From Trichormus sp. M33_DOE_039 (GTDB lineage: Bacteria; Cyanobacteriota; Cyanobacteriia; Cyanobacteriales; Nostocaceae), in contig DVDT01000065.1 in assembly GCA_015296085.1 (NCBI GenBank), positions 1 through 37,622 of the forward strand: a stretch of DNA of 37,622 nucleotides. Direction: 5' to 3'. A program made the translations under genes and the position numbers. Under the pieces are notes generated by a model. That model was not told where the DNA came from. It did not search any database and worked only from the letters and a program-made list of their open reading frames with translations. Shown here in pieces: positions 24,580 to 33,665 of this stretch (positions are counted from its first letter, which is position 1; each line of letters starts with the position of its first letter).

Positions 24580-26334
24580 ATGCAATTAAAAGACAAGATT
24601 TCTAGCGGTGCATATACCAGAAGTAATATCCTGGAAAAATTGTTTATACCTAGAGATGTTCCTCATTTGTCAGGAAAAGATAGTGAAGAAAGACAAGAAC
24701 GCCTTGCAGTTCGTCGCACAATCTTCCTCCATCTAGATGGAATTGCGATCGCTCCGACAATGAACGCTCTACAAACAAGGGGAATTTTCTTCTTATTTAC
24801 AGAGGGAAAACCAATCTCCCTGGAATTGATTCTGAAATACTTTCCAGGCAATATTGGTTATTTGAATGTGGCTTTGCGATTGATGGTGTCTCAAGGATGG
24901 ATGAAGCATCAAGAAATTGATGGCGAAGTCTTCTACACCTTGACCCGTCGAGGTGGTATTGCTGTTGGACTTTCAACAATTTATAAAGACCTCGTTGCGC
25001 TCATACCTACTCTCATCAATATTAAAGACTATTTTTTTGGGGACTTATCTTTGTCGTTACAGTCGAAACTCACTAACGGCATGAATTTGTCCTCTTTTTT
25101 ACTCAGAGCTAAGAGACAGTGGGAATTAGTAGAAAGTGACGACGAGGATTATCAATATGTGTGCTGTCAAATATTGCACCATCTCAATGGCTTATTAGTA
25201 GGGCCAACGATGGTGGCTTTAGCAGTAGCTAAGGTATTTGAGCAAATTGATCCTCAAACACACATACTTGATATCGAAAAGCTTTCAGGTAATCAAGAAC
25301 ATTTAATAGAAGCTTTCAAGATACTCGCTCTACAAGGTTGGGTAACAGTTCAAGGATGTCAAGTCCAATTTAGTAGTGCTGGGTTGTATGCGGTGTCTAG
25401 AGCCTATGCTTACGGAGTCACCGTTTCCTATTTGCCAACCTTTGAAAAAGTTCCTGAATTGTTATTTGACAATCCTGCTATCCTATGGAGGCGGGATACT
25501 CAAGGGCATGAAACTCATGTGAATCGCCCCCTAAATATTTGGGGTAGCGGACTAGCACATCAAACTTATTTTCAGAAAGTTGACGCGATTATCAGAGATA
25601 TCTTTAACCGTCCCATCCATGAGCAGCCCAAAGGCATTGTAGACATGGGTTGTGGAGATGGTACATTTATGGAGCATCTCTATAATGTCATTCAACATCA
25701 GACGCTCAGAGGGCAAGTCCTGGACGAGTATCCCTTGATTATGGTTTGTGCTGACTATAATCAGGCTTCTCGTGAAGCTACCTACAACAAACTCAAGGGT
25801 TTACAGTCCCCTGTCAGCGTCATCTTTGGTGATATTAATGATCCAGACGACTTGGCTAAGACGATACTCGCCAAACATGGAATTCCATCAAGTGAGTTTC
25901 TTCATGTCAGATCATTTTTGGATCACAATCGACCTTTTATCAGTCCCAGAATGGGGAATATGGGTTGTGAATTGACTTCTACAGGAGCTTTTGTCTGTAG
26001 GGGTCGAATGATTAGAGCAGCTGAACTCATCCAAAATTTATTAGAGCATCTACAGCGTTGGAGGCCACATATTGGCAGATTTGGTTTGTTAGTCCTAGAC
26101 TTACACACCATTCCCCCAGAGTTAGCGGCTGCGAATATTGGGTATACCTTGGCTACAGCTTATGATGCAACGCATGGTTATACCGATCAATATCCAATAG
26201 AACTCAATCAATTTCTGGCGGCGGCTGAATTAGCTGGATTAAGTCCTGATCCTCGCTACCAAGCAAAATTCCCAGCCAATGATTTGGCTACAGTCAGTCT
26301 GAATTTGTTTTTACCTATATCCCCACAGGAGTAA
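24580..26334 (+). CDS. stand-alone AprA/SxtA-like polyketide methyltransferase
   Basis: A 584-residue protein. Residues ~345-584 are a class I SAM-dependent methyltransferase: VDMGCGDGTF near 352, an acidic ADYNQ, GDINDPDD, and the segment HVRSFLDHNRPF near 440 that resembles the metal-binding region of AprA MT1 (a mononuclear-iron methyltransferase acting on malonyl-ACP). LVLDLHTIPPE follows. The N-terminal ~330 residues contain two similar units (LHLDGIAIAPTMNAL...LMVSQGWM and HHLNGLLVGPTMVAL...LALQGWV), probably a duplicated winged-helix-like or adaptor domain. In apratoxin and saxitoxin loading modules such domains alkylate the starter and are fused to other domains; here it is free. PKS1 starts 81 bp downstream. 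Confidence 0.75.
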   Translation: MQLKDKISSGAYTRSNILEKLFIPRDVPHLSGKDSEERQERLAVRRTIFLHLDGIAIAPTMNALQTRGIFFLFTEGKPISLELILKYFPGNIGYLNVALRLMVSQGWMKHQEIDGEVFYTLTRRGGIAVGLSTIYKDLVALIPTLINIKDYFFGDLSLSLQSKLTNGMNLSSFLLRAKRQWELVESDDEDYQYVCCQILHHLNGLLVGPTMVALAVAKVFEQIDPQTHILDIEKLSGNQEHLIEAFKILALQGWVTVQGCQVQFSSAGLYAVSRAYAYGVTVSYLPTFEKVPELLFDNPAILWRRDTQGHETHVNRPLNIWGSGLAHQTYFQKVDAIIRDIFNRPIHEQPKGIVDMGCGDGTFMEHLYNVIQHQTLRGQVLDEYPLIMVCADYNQASREATYNKLKGLQSPVSVIFGDINDPDDLAKTILAKHGIPSSEFLHVRSFLDHNRPFISPRMGNMGCELTSTGAFVCRGRMIRAAELIQNLLEHLQRWRPHIGRFGLLVLDLHTIPPELAAANIGYTLATAYDATHGYTDQYPIELNQFLAAAELAGLSPDPRYQAKFPANDLATVSLNLFLPISPQE

Positions 26335-26414
26335 CTACAAACTACAAAGGAATCTAAACAGCCCAATCAAGTTGCTTTCTCCAATTCGTAATTAATCAAG
26401 TAGGTGAATGAGAG

Positions 26415-29400
26415 GTGTCTAATAATTTCAACGAAAAAGCGATCGCTATTATCGGGATGTCCGGGCGTTTTCCCCAAGCTAACAACCTGGATGAATACTG
26501 GCGCAATCTCCAAAACGGTGTGGAATGTATCTCATTCCTCAGCGATGAAGAACTAGCAGCCGAAGGTGTAGATCACTCTACCCTCAATGACCCGAAGTAT
26601 GTCAAAGCCAGTCCCATCATCGACAACGTTGAATACTTTGATGCAGGATTTTTTGGCTATTCACCCAGAGAAGCCAAACTTATAGATCCTCAACATCGCC
26701 TATTTCTAGAATGTGCTTGGGAAGCCCTAGAAGATGCTGGATGTGATCCCGAAAACTATGAACATCCTATCGGATTTTATGCTGGCGCAAGTATCAATAC
26801 TTATATCCTCGATTGTATTTTAGGCGATCGCTTACGACCTAAACTTGATTTTGAAAGCTTCTTAGAAACCTTTGTAGGTAGTGATAAAGACTTTCTCACC
26901 AGTCGTGTATCTTATCGATTAAACCTGAGAGGGCCTAGCGTCACCGTACAAACAGCTTGTTCAACTTCTTTAGTTGCCGTACATTTAGCTTCTCAAAGTT
27001 TGTTGAATGGCGACTGCAAAATGGCTTTGGCTGGGGCAATTTCTGTGCGAGTACCCCATCGTGTTGGTTACTACTATCGTGGTGGTGGTATTGTTTCTCC
27101 CGATGGACATTGCCGCGCCTTTGATGCTGAGGCTGGGGGGACTGTCTTTGGTAGTGGCGGCGGGATTGTTGTGTTGAAGCGTTTCCAGGATGCTTTGGTG
27201 GATGGCGATCGCATTCATGCCGTCATCCGGTCTACAGCTATTAATAATGACGGTGCTAGTAAAACTAGCTATACCGCACCAGGGGTAATAGGACAGTGCA
27301 ACGCCATTATTGATGCGCTTGCGAAGGCTGAAATCAATCCCGAAACCATCTCATACATCGAAGCCCACGGCACAGGAACGCCCATTGGCGACCCCATCGA
27401 AATCGATGCTTTAACCCAGGCATTTCGCACCCAAACTCAAAAACAGGGATTCTGTGCCATTGGTTCAGCCAAACCTAACATTGGACATTTGGATGTAGCA
27501 TCAGGTATGGCTGGACTCATCAAGCTAACTCTGGCTTTAAAGCACAAACAAATACCACCCAGTATTAACTTTAACCAACCAAATCCCCGCATTGATTTTG
27601 CTGGTAGCCCCTTCTACGTCAATACAAAACTCGCACCGTGGGAAACCAATAACATCCCTCGCCGCGCCGGAGTCACAGCCCTGGGCTTGGGAGGGACTAA
27701 CGCCCATGCGATTCTAGAGGAAGCCCCGACCTTAGAACGAGTAGAGAGTAATAATACAGAAAATAAGTATTACCTGCTACCTTTATCAGCTCGTGGCCCG
27801 GAAGCCCTCCAGAGTTTAGCTAAGTCTTATCAAGAGTTTTTAGCTAATCAACCGGAAACTCTACTAGACATTTGCTATACCGCCAGCGTCCGCCGCAGTC
27901 ATCATTCCCATCGCCTCAGCGTCATAGCTCATTCTCACACTGAACTATCACAATTACTGCAAACATATCTCCGGGGAGAACTGCACCCCCAAATTACCAC
28001 AGGTATTCTCACCCCAGACCGCCCAACTCAACCGATTTTTATCTTCCCAGGACAGGGTTCTCAGTGGTTGGGCATGGGGCGGAAACTATTACAGCAAGAA
28101 CCTGTGTTCCAAGCTGCGATAGTTGAGTGTGATGCAGCCATCAGCCGATATACAGATTGGTCATTACTGGAACAATTGCAGTTAGACGAAGCCGACTCTC
28201 GCCTGGGAGAAATCGACGTTATCCAGCCGACATTGTTTGCCATTGAGGTCGCCTTAGCCACCCTTTGGCAATCATGGGGAATTCAACCTGCGGCTGTGGT
28301 CGGTCATAGTATGGGAGAAGTTGCAGCCGTACATATTGCAGGTGCTTTGAGCCTGGATGATGCAGCCAAGATTATCTGTAAGCGTAGCCAACTGATTAAA
28401 CGGGTCAGTGGTCAAGGTGCAATGGCTGTAGTGGGTTTATCATTGGCTCAAGCAGAAACAACGATAGTTGGCTATGAAGACCGTGTATCTGTAGCGGTGA
28501 GTAATGGCCCGACATCAACTGTATTATCAGGCGACCCCAAAGCGATAGAAACTATCTTGGCAGATTTACAAGCCAAAAATATTTTCTGTCGGTTGGTGAA
28601 AGTCGATGTAGCTTCCCACAGTCCGCAAATGGAAGCCTTACAAGGAGATTTGTTGCAACTTTTGCAGGGAATTCAACCCCAAACCGCAACTATCCCCATT
28701 TATTCCACAGTCACGGGTCAATTAATTGATGGTTCAGAGTTGGACGCAGGTTATTGGGTGAAGAACTTGCGAGAACCAGTGTTGTTCTCAACGGCTATTC
28801 AAACCTTGATAGCAGCAGGACATGAAGTGTTTGTGGAAATTAGTCCCCATCCGATTTTAACCACAGCCATTGAACAAGGAATCCAGTATAGCGATCGCCA
28901 AGGTGTTGTACTTCCTTCCCTCAAACGCAACGAAGACGAACTAGCGGTCATGCTCAATTCTTTAGGTGCGCTGTATACTGCCGGATATCCTGTGAATTGG
29001 CGCAAACTCTACCCCTCTGGGGGAAATCACATCCAACTACCCACTTATCCTTGGCAACGTCAGCGATATTGGTTAGATCGAAAAATTGCCCGGAAAACTC
29101 CACCTCCAGAAGAGACGAACAAATCCGCGATCGCAGAAGATTTGTTCTATGATTTAACTTGGCGATCGCAACCACAGCCAAATTCACTCAGTCAAGACAA
29201 TCAAGATGGATTGTGGTTAATCTTCACTGATAGTCAAGGTCTAGGAGATTCCCTAGCATCGCAATTACACGCACAAGGTGCAACCTGTTACTTTGTTGTC
29301 CCTGGGGAAAGTTACAGCCAAGGGTCTCCAGCACAGTTCACAATTAATCCTGGCCATCCTGAAGATTTGTCACGGCTCATTCAGGATACAACAGCCAGCA

Positions 29401-31100
29401 GTCAGTTACCGCTGCGGGGAATTGTGCATCTGTGGAGTTGGGATATTGCTGCCGCAGAAGTCACTGCAACATCCTTGCAAAGTGCCGAAACATTACTTTG
29501 TGGTAGTGTGCTGCACTTAATTCAAGCCTTGGTGAACAACCCCCCATCAGACTATCCGCGCTTGTGGTTGGTGACACAAAACACCCAGCCAGTGAAATCT
29601 CCCCTCAACTCCCAAGCACTACCCCAATCACTTCTTTGGGGACTGGGAAGAGTGATTGCACTGGAACATCCAGAACTTTGGGGTGGACTCATTGACCTGG
29701 ATACAACGACCCCCAACCCAGCCACCATTCTCTTAGCAGAAATGCAAACCTCTGACGGAGAGGATCAAGTTGTTTGGCGTGATAGTCAAAGATATGTAGC
29801 TCGCCTCGTCGCCAGTGCCGTACCTTCGGCGTTGAAACCATTAACAAAATTCAACACCGAAGGTACTTACTTAATTACAGGTGGTTTGGGTGGACTAGGT
29901 TTAAAGTTGGCAGCTTGGTTAGTTGTTAATGGCGCAAGATATCTAGTTCTCACCAGCAGACAAGAACTCCCAGAACGTGCTTTCTGGGATACCTTAGCAC
30001 CCGATGACAAACGCAAAAAAGCCATTACAGCCATTCAAGCTTTAGAAGCGCAAGGCGCATCCATCAAAGTTGTGCAAGCAGATGTCAGCAACTTTAGCCA
30101 GATGCAAGCTGTATTAGCCAGCCAGACGCAATCACCTTGGTGCGGTATCATCCATGCGGCGGGGATTTCCATTCCCCAAGCTTTAGCCGAGATGAGTCTG
30201 AGTACATATCAAGACGTACTCGCAGCCAAGGTCACGGGGACTTGGGTACTACATCAGTTAACTCAAAATCTCCCTCTCGACTTTTTGATTCTGTTTTCCT
30301 CCGCCGCCGCCATCTGGGGTTCTAGCGGACTTGCACCTTACGCCTCAGCAAACCACTTTTTGGATATCATGGCTCACTATCGCCAAGCCAATAACCTACC
30401 AGCCTTAAGCGTTAACTGGGGTAGTTGGGATGAAATTAACGTGGTGGCGGCTGAAGTCCAAAATTTGTGGTCGCGCGTTGGTTTAAAACCGATGGCTGCA
30501 AACCAAACCTTAGAAGCCTTAAGGTTGTGTTTGCAGGCAGGTGTAGTACAGAAAACAGTTGCAGATGTTGACTGGAGTATCTTTAAACCCACCTATGAAG
30601 TCAGACGACGCAGACCGTTGCTAGCAGAGTTGGGACAACAGCAGGAAATTCCAGAAACTCACACTGTCACTAAATCAGAACTATTGGTGAGGTTAGAGAA
30701 GAGTGTAGCAGGCGATCGCCTCAACTTACTCATTACTCATCTACAAGGGATAGTCAGTGAGATTTTGGATCTAGACCCAGAAAACCCTCCTGAAATCCAG
30801 CAAGGATTTTTCCAAATGGGGATGGATTCTCTTATGTCTATCCAACTCAAAAATCGGCTAGAAGCATCTTTAAATCATTCTCTACCTTCAACTTTAGCCT
30901 TTGATTATCCCAACATTGAAATGCTAGCAGATTATCTCATGCAAGAAGTACTAGCTACAATTTTCATTCAACATCTTGAGCCTATTCAAGAACCAGATAC
31001 ACAGGCAACATCAGTAAATTCTAGCAATAGCTTAGATGAGATGTTTGCACAAATAGAATCACTATCTGAAGACGCAGTAAAACAGTTGTTTTTGAATTAA
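26415..31100 (+). CDS. type I polyketide synthase, KS-AT-KR-ACP
   Basis: A 1561-residue single-module PKS. KS ~7-430 (active Cys in TACSTS, His in EAHGTGT and KPNIGHLD); AT ~540-840 (FPGQGSQW, GHSMGE near 630, VASHSPQM near 730); a linker; KR ~1150-1330 (TGGLGGLG, FSSAAAIWGSSGLAPY with catalytic Ser and Tyr, Asn in SANHF); ACP ~1430-1510 (Ser in GMDSLMS). No DH, ER or MT is present. The Trp in IWGSS and lack of an LDD motif suggest an A-type KR. VASH in the AT is not the malonyl HAFH motif and points to a branched extender or an uncertain one. It starts with GTG directly before the KS with no docking helix; the C-terminal SLSEDAVKQLF resembles a docking tail. Confidence 0.93.
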   Translation: MSNNFNEKAIAIIGMSGRFPQANNLDEYWRNLQNGVECISFLSDEELAAEGVDHSTLNDPKYVKASPIIDNVEYFDAGFFGYSPREAKLIDPQHRLFLECAWEALEDAGCDPENYEHPIGFYAGASINTYILDCILGDRLRPKLDFESFLETFVGSDKDFLTSRVSYRLNLRGPSVTVQTACSTSLVAVHLASQSLLNGDCKMALAGAISVRVPHRVGYYYRGGGIVSPDGHCRAFDAEAGGTVFGSGGGIVVLKRFQDALVDGDRIHAVIRSTAINNDGASKTSYTAPGVIGQCNAIIDALAKAEINPETISYIEAHGTGTPIGDPIEIDALTQAFRTQTQKQGFCAIGSAKPNIGHLDVASGMAGLIKLTLALKHKQIPPSINFNQPNPRIDFAGSPFYVNTKLAPWETNNIPRRAGVTALGLGGTNAHAILEEAPTLERVESNNTENKYYLLPLSARGPEALQSLAKSYQEFLANQPETLLDICYTASVRRSHHSHRLSVIAHSHTELSQLLQTYLRGELHPQITTGILTPDRPTQPIFIFPGQGSQWLGMGRKLLQQEPVFQAAIVECDAAISRYTDWSLLEQLQLDEADSRLGEIDVIQPTLFAIEVALATLWQSWGIQPAAVVGHSMGEVAAVHIAGALSLDDAAKIICKRSQLIKRVSGQGAMAVVGLSLAQAETTIVGYEDRVSVAVSNGPTSTVLSGDPKAIETILADLQAKNIFCRLVKVDVASHSPQMEALQGDLLQLLQGIQPQTATIPIYSTVTGQLIDGSELDAGYWVKNLREPVLFSTAIQTLIAAGHEVFVEISPHPILTTAIEQGIQYSDRQGVVLPSLKRNEDELAVMLNSLGALYTAGYPVNWRKLYPSGGNHIQLPTYPWQRQRYWLDRKIARKTPPPEETNKSAIAEDLFYDLTWRSQPQPNSLSQDNQDGLWLIFTDSQGLGDSLASQLHAQGATCYFVVPGESYSQGSPAQFTINPGHPEDLSRLIQDTTASSQLPLRGIVHLWSWDIAAAEVTATSLQSAETLLCGSVLHLIQALVNNPPSDYPRLWLVTQNTQPVKSPLNSQALPQSLLWGLGRVIALEHPELWGGLIDLDTTTPNPATILLAEMQTSDGEDQVVWRDSQRYVARLVASAVPSALKPLTKFNTEGTYLITGGLGGLGLKLAAWLVVNGARYLVLTSRQELPERAFWDTLAPDDKRKKAITAIQALEAQGASIKVVQADVSNFSQMQAVLASQTQSPWCGIIHAAGISIPQALAEMSLSTYQDVLAAKVTGTWVLHQLTQNLPLDFLILFSSAAAIWGSSGLAPYASANHFLDIMAHYRQANNLPALSVNWGSWDEINVVAAEVQNLWSRVGLKPMAANQTLEALRLCLQAGVVQKTVADVDWSIFKPTYEVRRRRPLLAELGQQQEIPETHTVTKSELLVRLEKSVAGDRLNLLITHLQGIVSEILDLDPENPPEIQQGFFQMGMDSLMSIQLKNRLEASLNHSLPSTLAFDYPNIEMLADYLMQEVLATIFIQHLEPIQEPDTQATSVNSSNSLDEMFAQIESLSEDAVKQLFLN

Positions 31101-31120
31101 ATTTTTCAGGAGAACAAACC

Positions 31121-31372
31121 ATGTCCATTATTTACACAGTTTTAGATAACATCTCACAAATGTCAGGAGGTAAAAAAATCCTCGCAATTTTTATTACCCT
31201 GTTTATCGTTGCTGTTCCCATTACTGGTTTATACTTACTATTTAGAACCTATAATGCCGTAGGTTTAACTTCAATCATGATCATCTACTTTATTTTGATG
31301 CCTCGCGATTCTTATCTGGAAAGGAAAGACATGAGAAAAGCCGAGAAACGTATGAAGGCATTCAAAGTTTAA
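31121..31372 (+). CDS. small two-helix membrane protein in the PKS operon
   Basis: An 83-residue protein not recognised as a family. It has a clear AGGAGA site before its ATG and starts 21 bp after PKS1. Residues ~18-41 (ILAIFITLFIVAVPITGLYLLF) and ~47-60 (LTSIMIIYFILMP) are hydrophobic, and the C-terminus is strongly charged (ERKDMRKAEKRMKAFKV). It would place a basic tail in the cytosol. It could anchor the PKS or assist product handling. It is definitely a gene by position and ribosome binding site; the function is unknown. Confidence 0.8.
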   Translation: MSIIYTVLDNISQMSGGKKILAIFITLFIVAVPITGLYLLFRTYNAVGLTSIMIIYFILMPRDSYLERKDMRKAEKRMKAFKV

Positions 31373-31472
31373 ATCGAGAATTTGCTCATCAATTTTTCTT
31401 TGTGTGAGCATTAGATACTTTCGCAAAATCATCTTGGTACTTAACCCCAGCTAAGTCAAAATAGGCAAAGCG

Positions 31473-32240
31473 ATGACTGTTACTAAAGAAATTAACACCT
31501 GGATTATTTCCCCCAAACCAAATCCGAAAGCTGAAATTCGCTTCTTTTGTTTTCCTTATGCTGGGGGTGGTACTTCCATATTTAGAGATTGGGTTAATAG
31601 CTTACCCACAAATTTAGAATTATGTCACGTCCAACTTCCCGGACATGACAGTCGTATCAAAGAAAAGCCATTTTCTCATCTGACTCCTTTAATAGAAACA
31701 ATGGTTTCAGGCTTGTTACCATACCTGGATAGACCATTTGTTTTTTATGGACACAGTATGGGAGCATTGCTCTGTTTTGAAACAGCGCGCCAGCTACGTA
31801 AACTGCATAATTTACAACCAGAACATCTATTTGTCTCTGGTAGCCGCGCTCCCCAAAGACCATCATTTTTAAAACCCACTCATCATTTACCAGATAACTT
31901 ATTTATCAATGAAATCAACAGACGCTATAAAGCTATCCCCAATGAAATTTTAAATAACCAAGAAATCATGGAGCTATTTCTGCCCATTCTCAAGGCAGAC
32001 TTTTCCATTATCGAAACTTATGAATACATTCCTGACTTGCCATTAGACTGTCCCATTTCTGCCTTTGGTGGACTGCAAGATGAAATGGTAAATATCGAAG
32101 ATATTGCGGCTTGGCAAGAGCAAACATCTGGAAAGTTTATCTTGCGAATGATTGAAGGAGAGCATTTTTTCATCAATCATAAAAAGCAAGAATTACTGAC
32201 AGTTATATCTGAAAAAATAAGAGAAAATTCTAAAATTTAA
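31473..32240 (+). CDS. type II thioesterase
   Basis: A 255-residue alpha/beta hydrolase of the external editing thioesterase family. It has FCFPYAGGGTSIFRDW near the N-terminus, nucleophile motif YGHSMGALLCFE (Ser near residue 94), VSGSRAP, the acid in FGGLQDEMV (~200) and the catalytic His in EGEHFFINH (~230). Such enzymes remove wrong or stalled acyl groups from carrier proteins in PKS/NRPS systems. It lies between the membrane-protein gene (100 bp) and the discrete ACP (15 bp), consistent with a single transcript from PKS1 on. Confidence 0.92.
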   Translation: MTVTKEINTWIISPKPNPKAEIRFFCFPYAGGGTSIFRDWVNSLPTNLELCHVQLPGHDSRIKEKPFSHLTPLIETMVSGLLPYLDRPFVFYGHSMGALLCFETARQLRKLHNLQPEHLFVSGSRAPQRPSFLKPTHHLPDNLFINEINRRYKAIPNEILNNQEIMELFLPILKADFSIIETYEYIPDLPLDCPISAFGGLQDEMVNIEDIAAWQEQTSGKFILRMIEGEHFFINHKKQELLTVISEKIRENSKI

Positions 32241-32245
32241 CTCCC

Positions 32246-32250
32246 GGAGG
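32246..32250 (+). promoter_or_regulatory. Shine-Dalgarno fixing the ACP TTG start
   Basis: GGAGG followed by TCGTC and then TTG at 32256. There is no in-frame ATG before the conserved ACP helix 1, so TTG is the likely start. Confidence 0.8.
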
Positions 32251-32255
32251 TCGTC

Positions 32256-32483
32256 TTGGAAACGCTAACAGAAATTTTTGCAGATGTTTTAAATATTCCT
32301 TCCACAGATATCACAGATCAACTCAGCCCCAATACCCTCAAAACTTGGAATAGCATGGCGCACATGAAACTAGTTATGGCTATAGAGGAAGCCTACGATA
32401 TCGTTTTTACAGTTGACGATGTGAAATCCGTGAAATCCTTCGCCGATGCTCGCCAAATCCTACTGCAAAAAGGCATCTCCTGA
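32256..32483 (+). CDS. discrete acyl carrier protein (W-N-S-M type)
   Basis: A 75-residue carrier protein. The phosphopantetheine Ser is in KTWNSMAHMKLVMAIEEAYDI (Ser near residue 33), in place of the usual GxDS(L/M). The W-(D/N)-S-(L/M)-x-H form is typical of stand-alone ACPs that carry small hydroxyacyl units such as glyceryl- or glycolyl-ACP. The C-terminal VDDVKSVKSFADARQIL is normal for helix 3 and 4. It follows the thioesterase by 15 bp and precedes the E1/E2 genes by 246 bp. I infer that it is the acceptor for the acyl group made by the E1/E2 enzymes. Confidence 0.88.
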   Translation: METLTEIFADVLNIPSTDITDQLSPNTLKTWNSMAHMKLVMAIEEAYDIVFTVDDVKSVKSFADARQILLQKGIS

Positions 32484-32544
32484 CTGAAGAAAGGCAGTCC
32501 CGATGAAGCAAGTTTCACAGTCAAACATGAAAGATGTCTTTCTC

Positions 32545-32580
32545 CCCCTGCTACCCCTGCCTCCCCTGCTTCCCCTGCTC
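32545..32580. repeat. 9-bp tandem repeat (CCCCTGCNN x4)
   Basis: CCCCTGCTA, CCCCTGCCT, CCCCTGCTT, CCCCTGCTC. It lies in the 246-bp gap between the ACP and E1-alpha genes. It is followed by pyrimidine-rich DNA (32640-32700), and no clear terminator is seen. Confidence 0.8.
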
Positions 32581-32729
32581 TTTTAAATCAGAGGAGAGAA
32601 GGCTTAAGGTTAAGAAGACAAAATGTAGAAAGGCATAGCTTAAAACTTTTTTCTTTCCTTCTGCCCTCTGAAAAAATTTTCTCTTTTTTGCATATATCCT
32701 GTGAGCTTTTCTAATTACCCACACCAGCT

Positions 32730-33665
32730 ATGAAACTTGATACTCTCCCCCCAACTATAGAAACTCGAAAACTAACTCCGATATCAGATGATGACTTGAG
32801 AATCATGCTGATGATTCGGCACTTTGAACTGTCACTATTAGAACTATTTTCGAGTGGTAAATTAAACGGTACAACCCATACTTGCTTAGGTCAAGAATAC
32901 ATTCCTGTAGCACTCAGAGCAGTTTTAACCGACGATGATTTTATTCTCAGCAATCATCGTGGACATGGCCATTACCTCGCCAGATTTCAAGATCCCGAAG
33001 GTTTGCTAGCAGAAATTATGGGTAAAGAAGGTGCTGTTTGTCATGGTGTAGGCGGAAGTCAGCACATCTATAGAAAAAACTATTTGTCTACTGGTATTCA
33101 AGGCGAAAGTTTACCCGTAGCGGCCGGAATAGCTTTGCACCTGCGCCGCCAAGGTAACTTGGGGATGGCTGTAGTTCACATCGGTGATGGTACGTGGGGA
33201 GAAGGAGGAGTCTACGAAGCCCTCAATATCGCCCAGCTATGGCATTTACCAGTGCTAGTAATTGTAGAGAACAATAAAATCGCCCAATCTACTCCTAATA
33301 GATTGCAAATGGCTGGGACAATTGCAGGCCGTGTGCAAGGTTTTGGCATTAATTATCTCAAAATCAACTCAATAGATATTAATGAGATTCGGACGCTCAT
33401 TCGCCCTTATATTCAAGTTGCTAGAACTAAATCCTCCCCCTTAGTTATTGAATTTGAAACTAATCGAGTCGGCCCCCACAGCAAAGGCGACGACACACGA
33501 GATATTAAAGAGCTAGAAAGAATTCAAAAGTGGGATTGGTACTCAGCGTATCGCCAACAATATCCAGCGCAATTTGAACACCTAGGATTAAAAGTTCAAA
33601 CAGAAGTAAGTAGTTTGATTAAAGATGTAGAAGCTAGGGAATTAGTACAATGGAAGCTACTCTAA
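32730..33665 (+). CDS. 2-oxoacid dehydrogenase-like E1 alpha subunit (ThDP)
   Basis: A 311-residue thiamine-diphosphate E1-alpha. The ThDP/Mg motif runs from GDGTWGEGG (~152) to VENNKIAQS (~181). The phosphorylation-loop region reads RVGPHSKGDDTRD. An early segment THTCLGQEYIPVALRA...LSNHRGHGHYLA is as in pyruvate/acetoin-type E1 enzymes. It decarboxylates a 2-oxo substrate (or cleaves a ketose) on ThDP and passes the acyl carbanion to the E2 lipoyl arm with E1-beta, whose gene overlaps the 3' end by 16 nt. The substrate cannot be read from sequence. The position inside a PKS cluster argues for a dedicated rather than central-metabolism role. Confidence 0.9.
   Translation: MKLDTLPPTIETRKLTPISDDDLRIMLMIRHFELSLLELFSSGKLNGTTHTCLGQEYIPVALRAVLTDDDFILSNHRGHGHYLARFQDPEGLLAEIMGKEGAVCHGVGGSQHIYRKNYLSTGIQGESLPVAAGIALHLRRQGNLGMAVVHIGDGTWGEGGVYEALNIAQLWHLPVLVIVENNKIAQSTPNRLQMAGTIAGRVQGFGINYLKINSIDINEIRTLIRPYIQVARTKSSPLVIEFETNRVGPHSKGDDTRDIKELERIQKWDWYSAYRQQYPAQFEHLGLKVQTEVSSLIKDVEARELVQWKLL

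Noticed and set aside
31380-31420. TGCTCA...TGAGCA inverted repeat before the thioesterase gene as a terminator
   Set aside because: The stem is only 6 bp with a long loop and no following U-run; the genes on both sides look co-transcribed.
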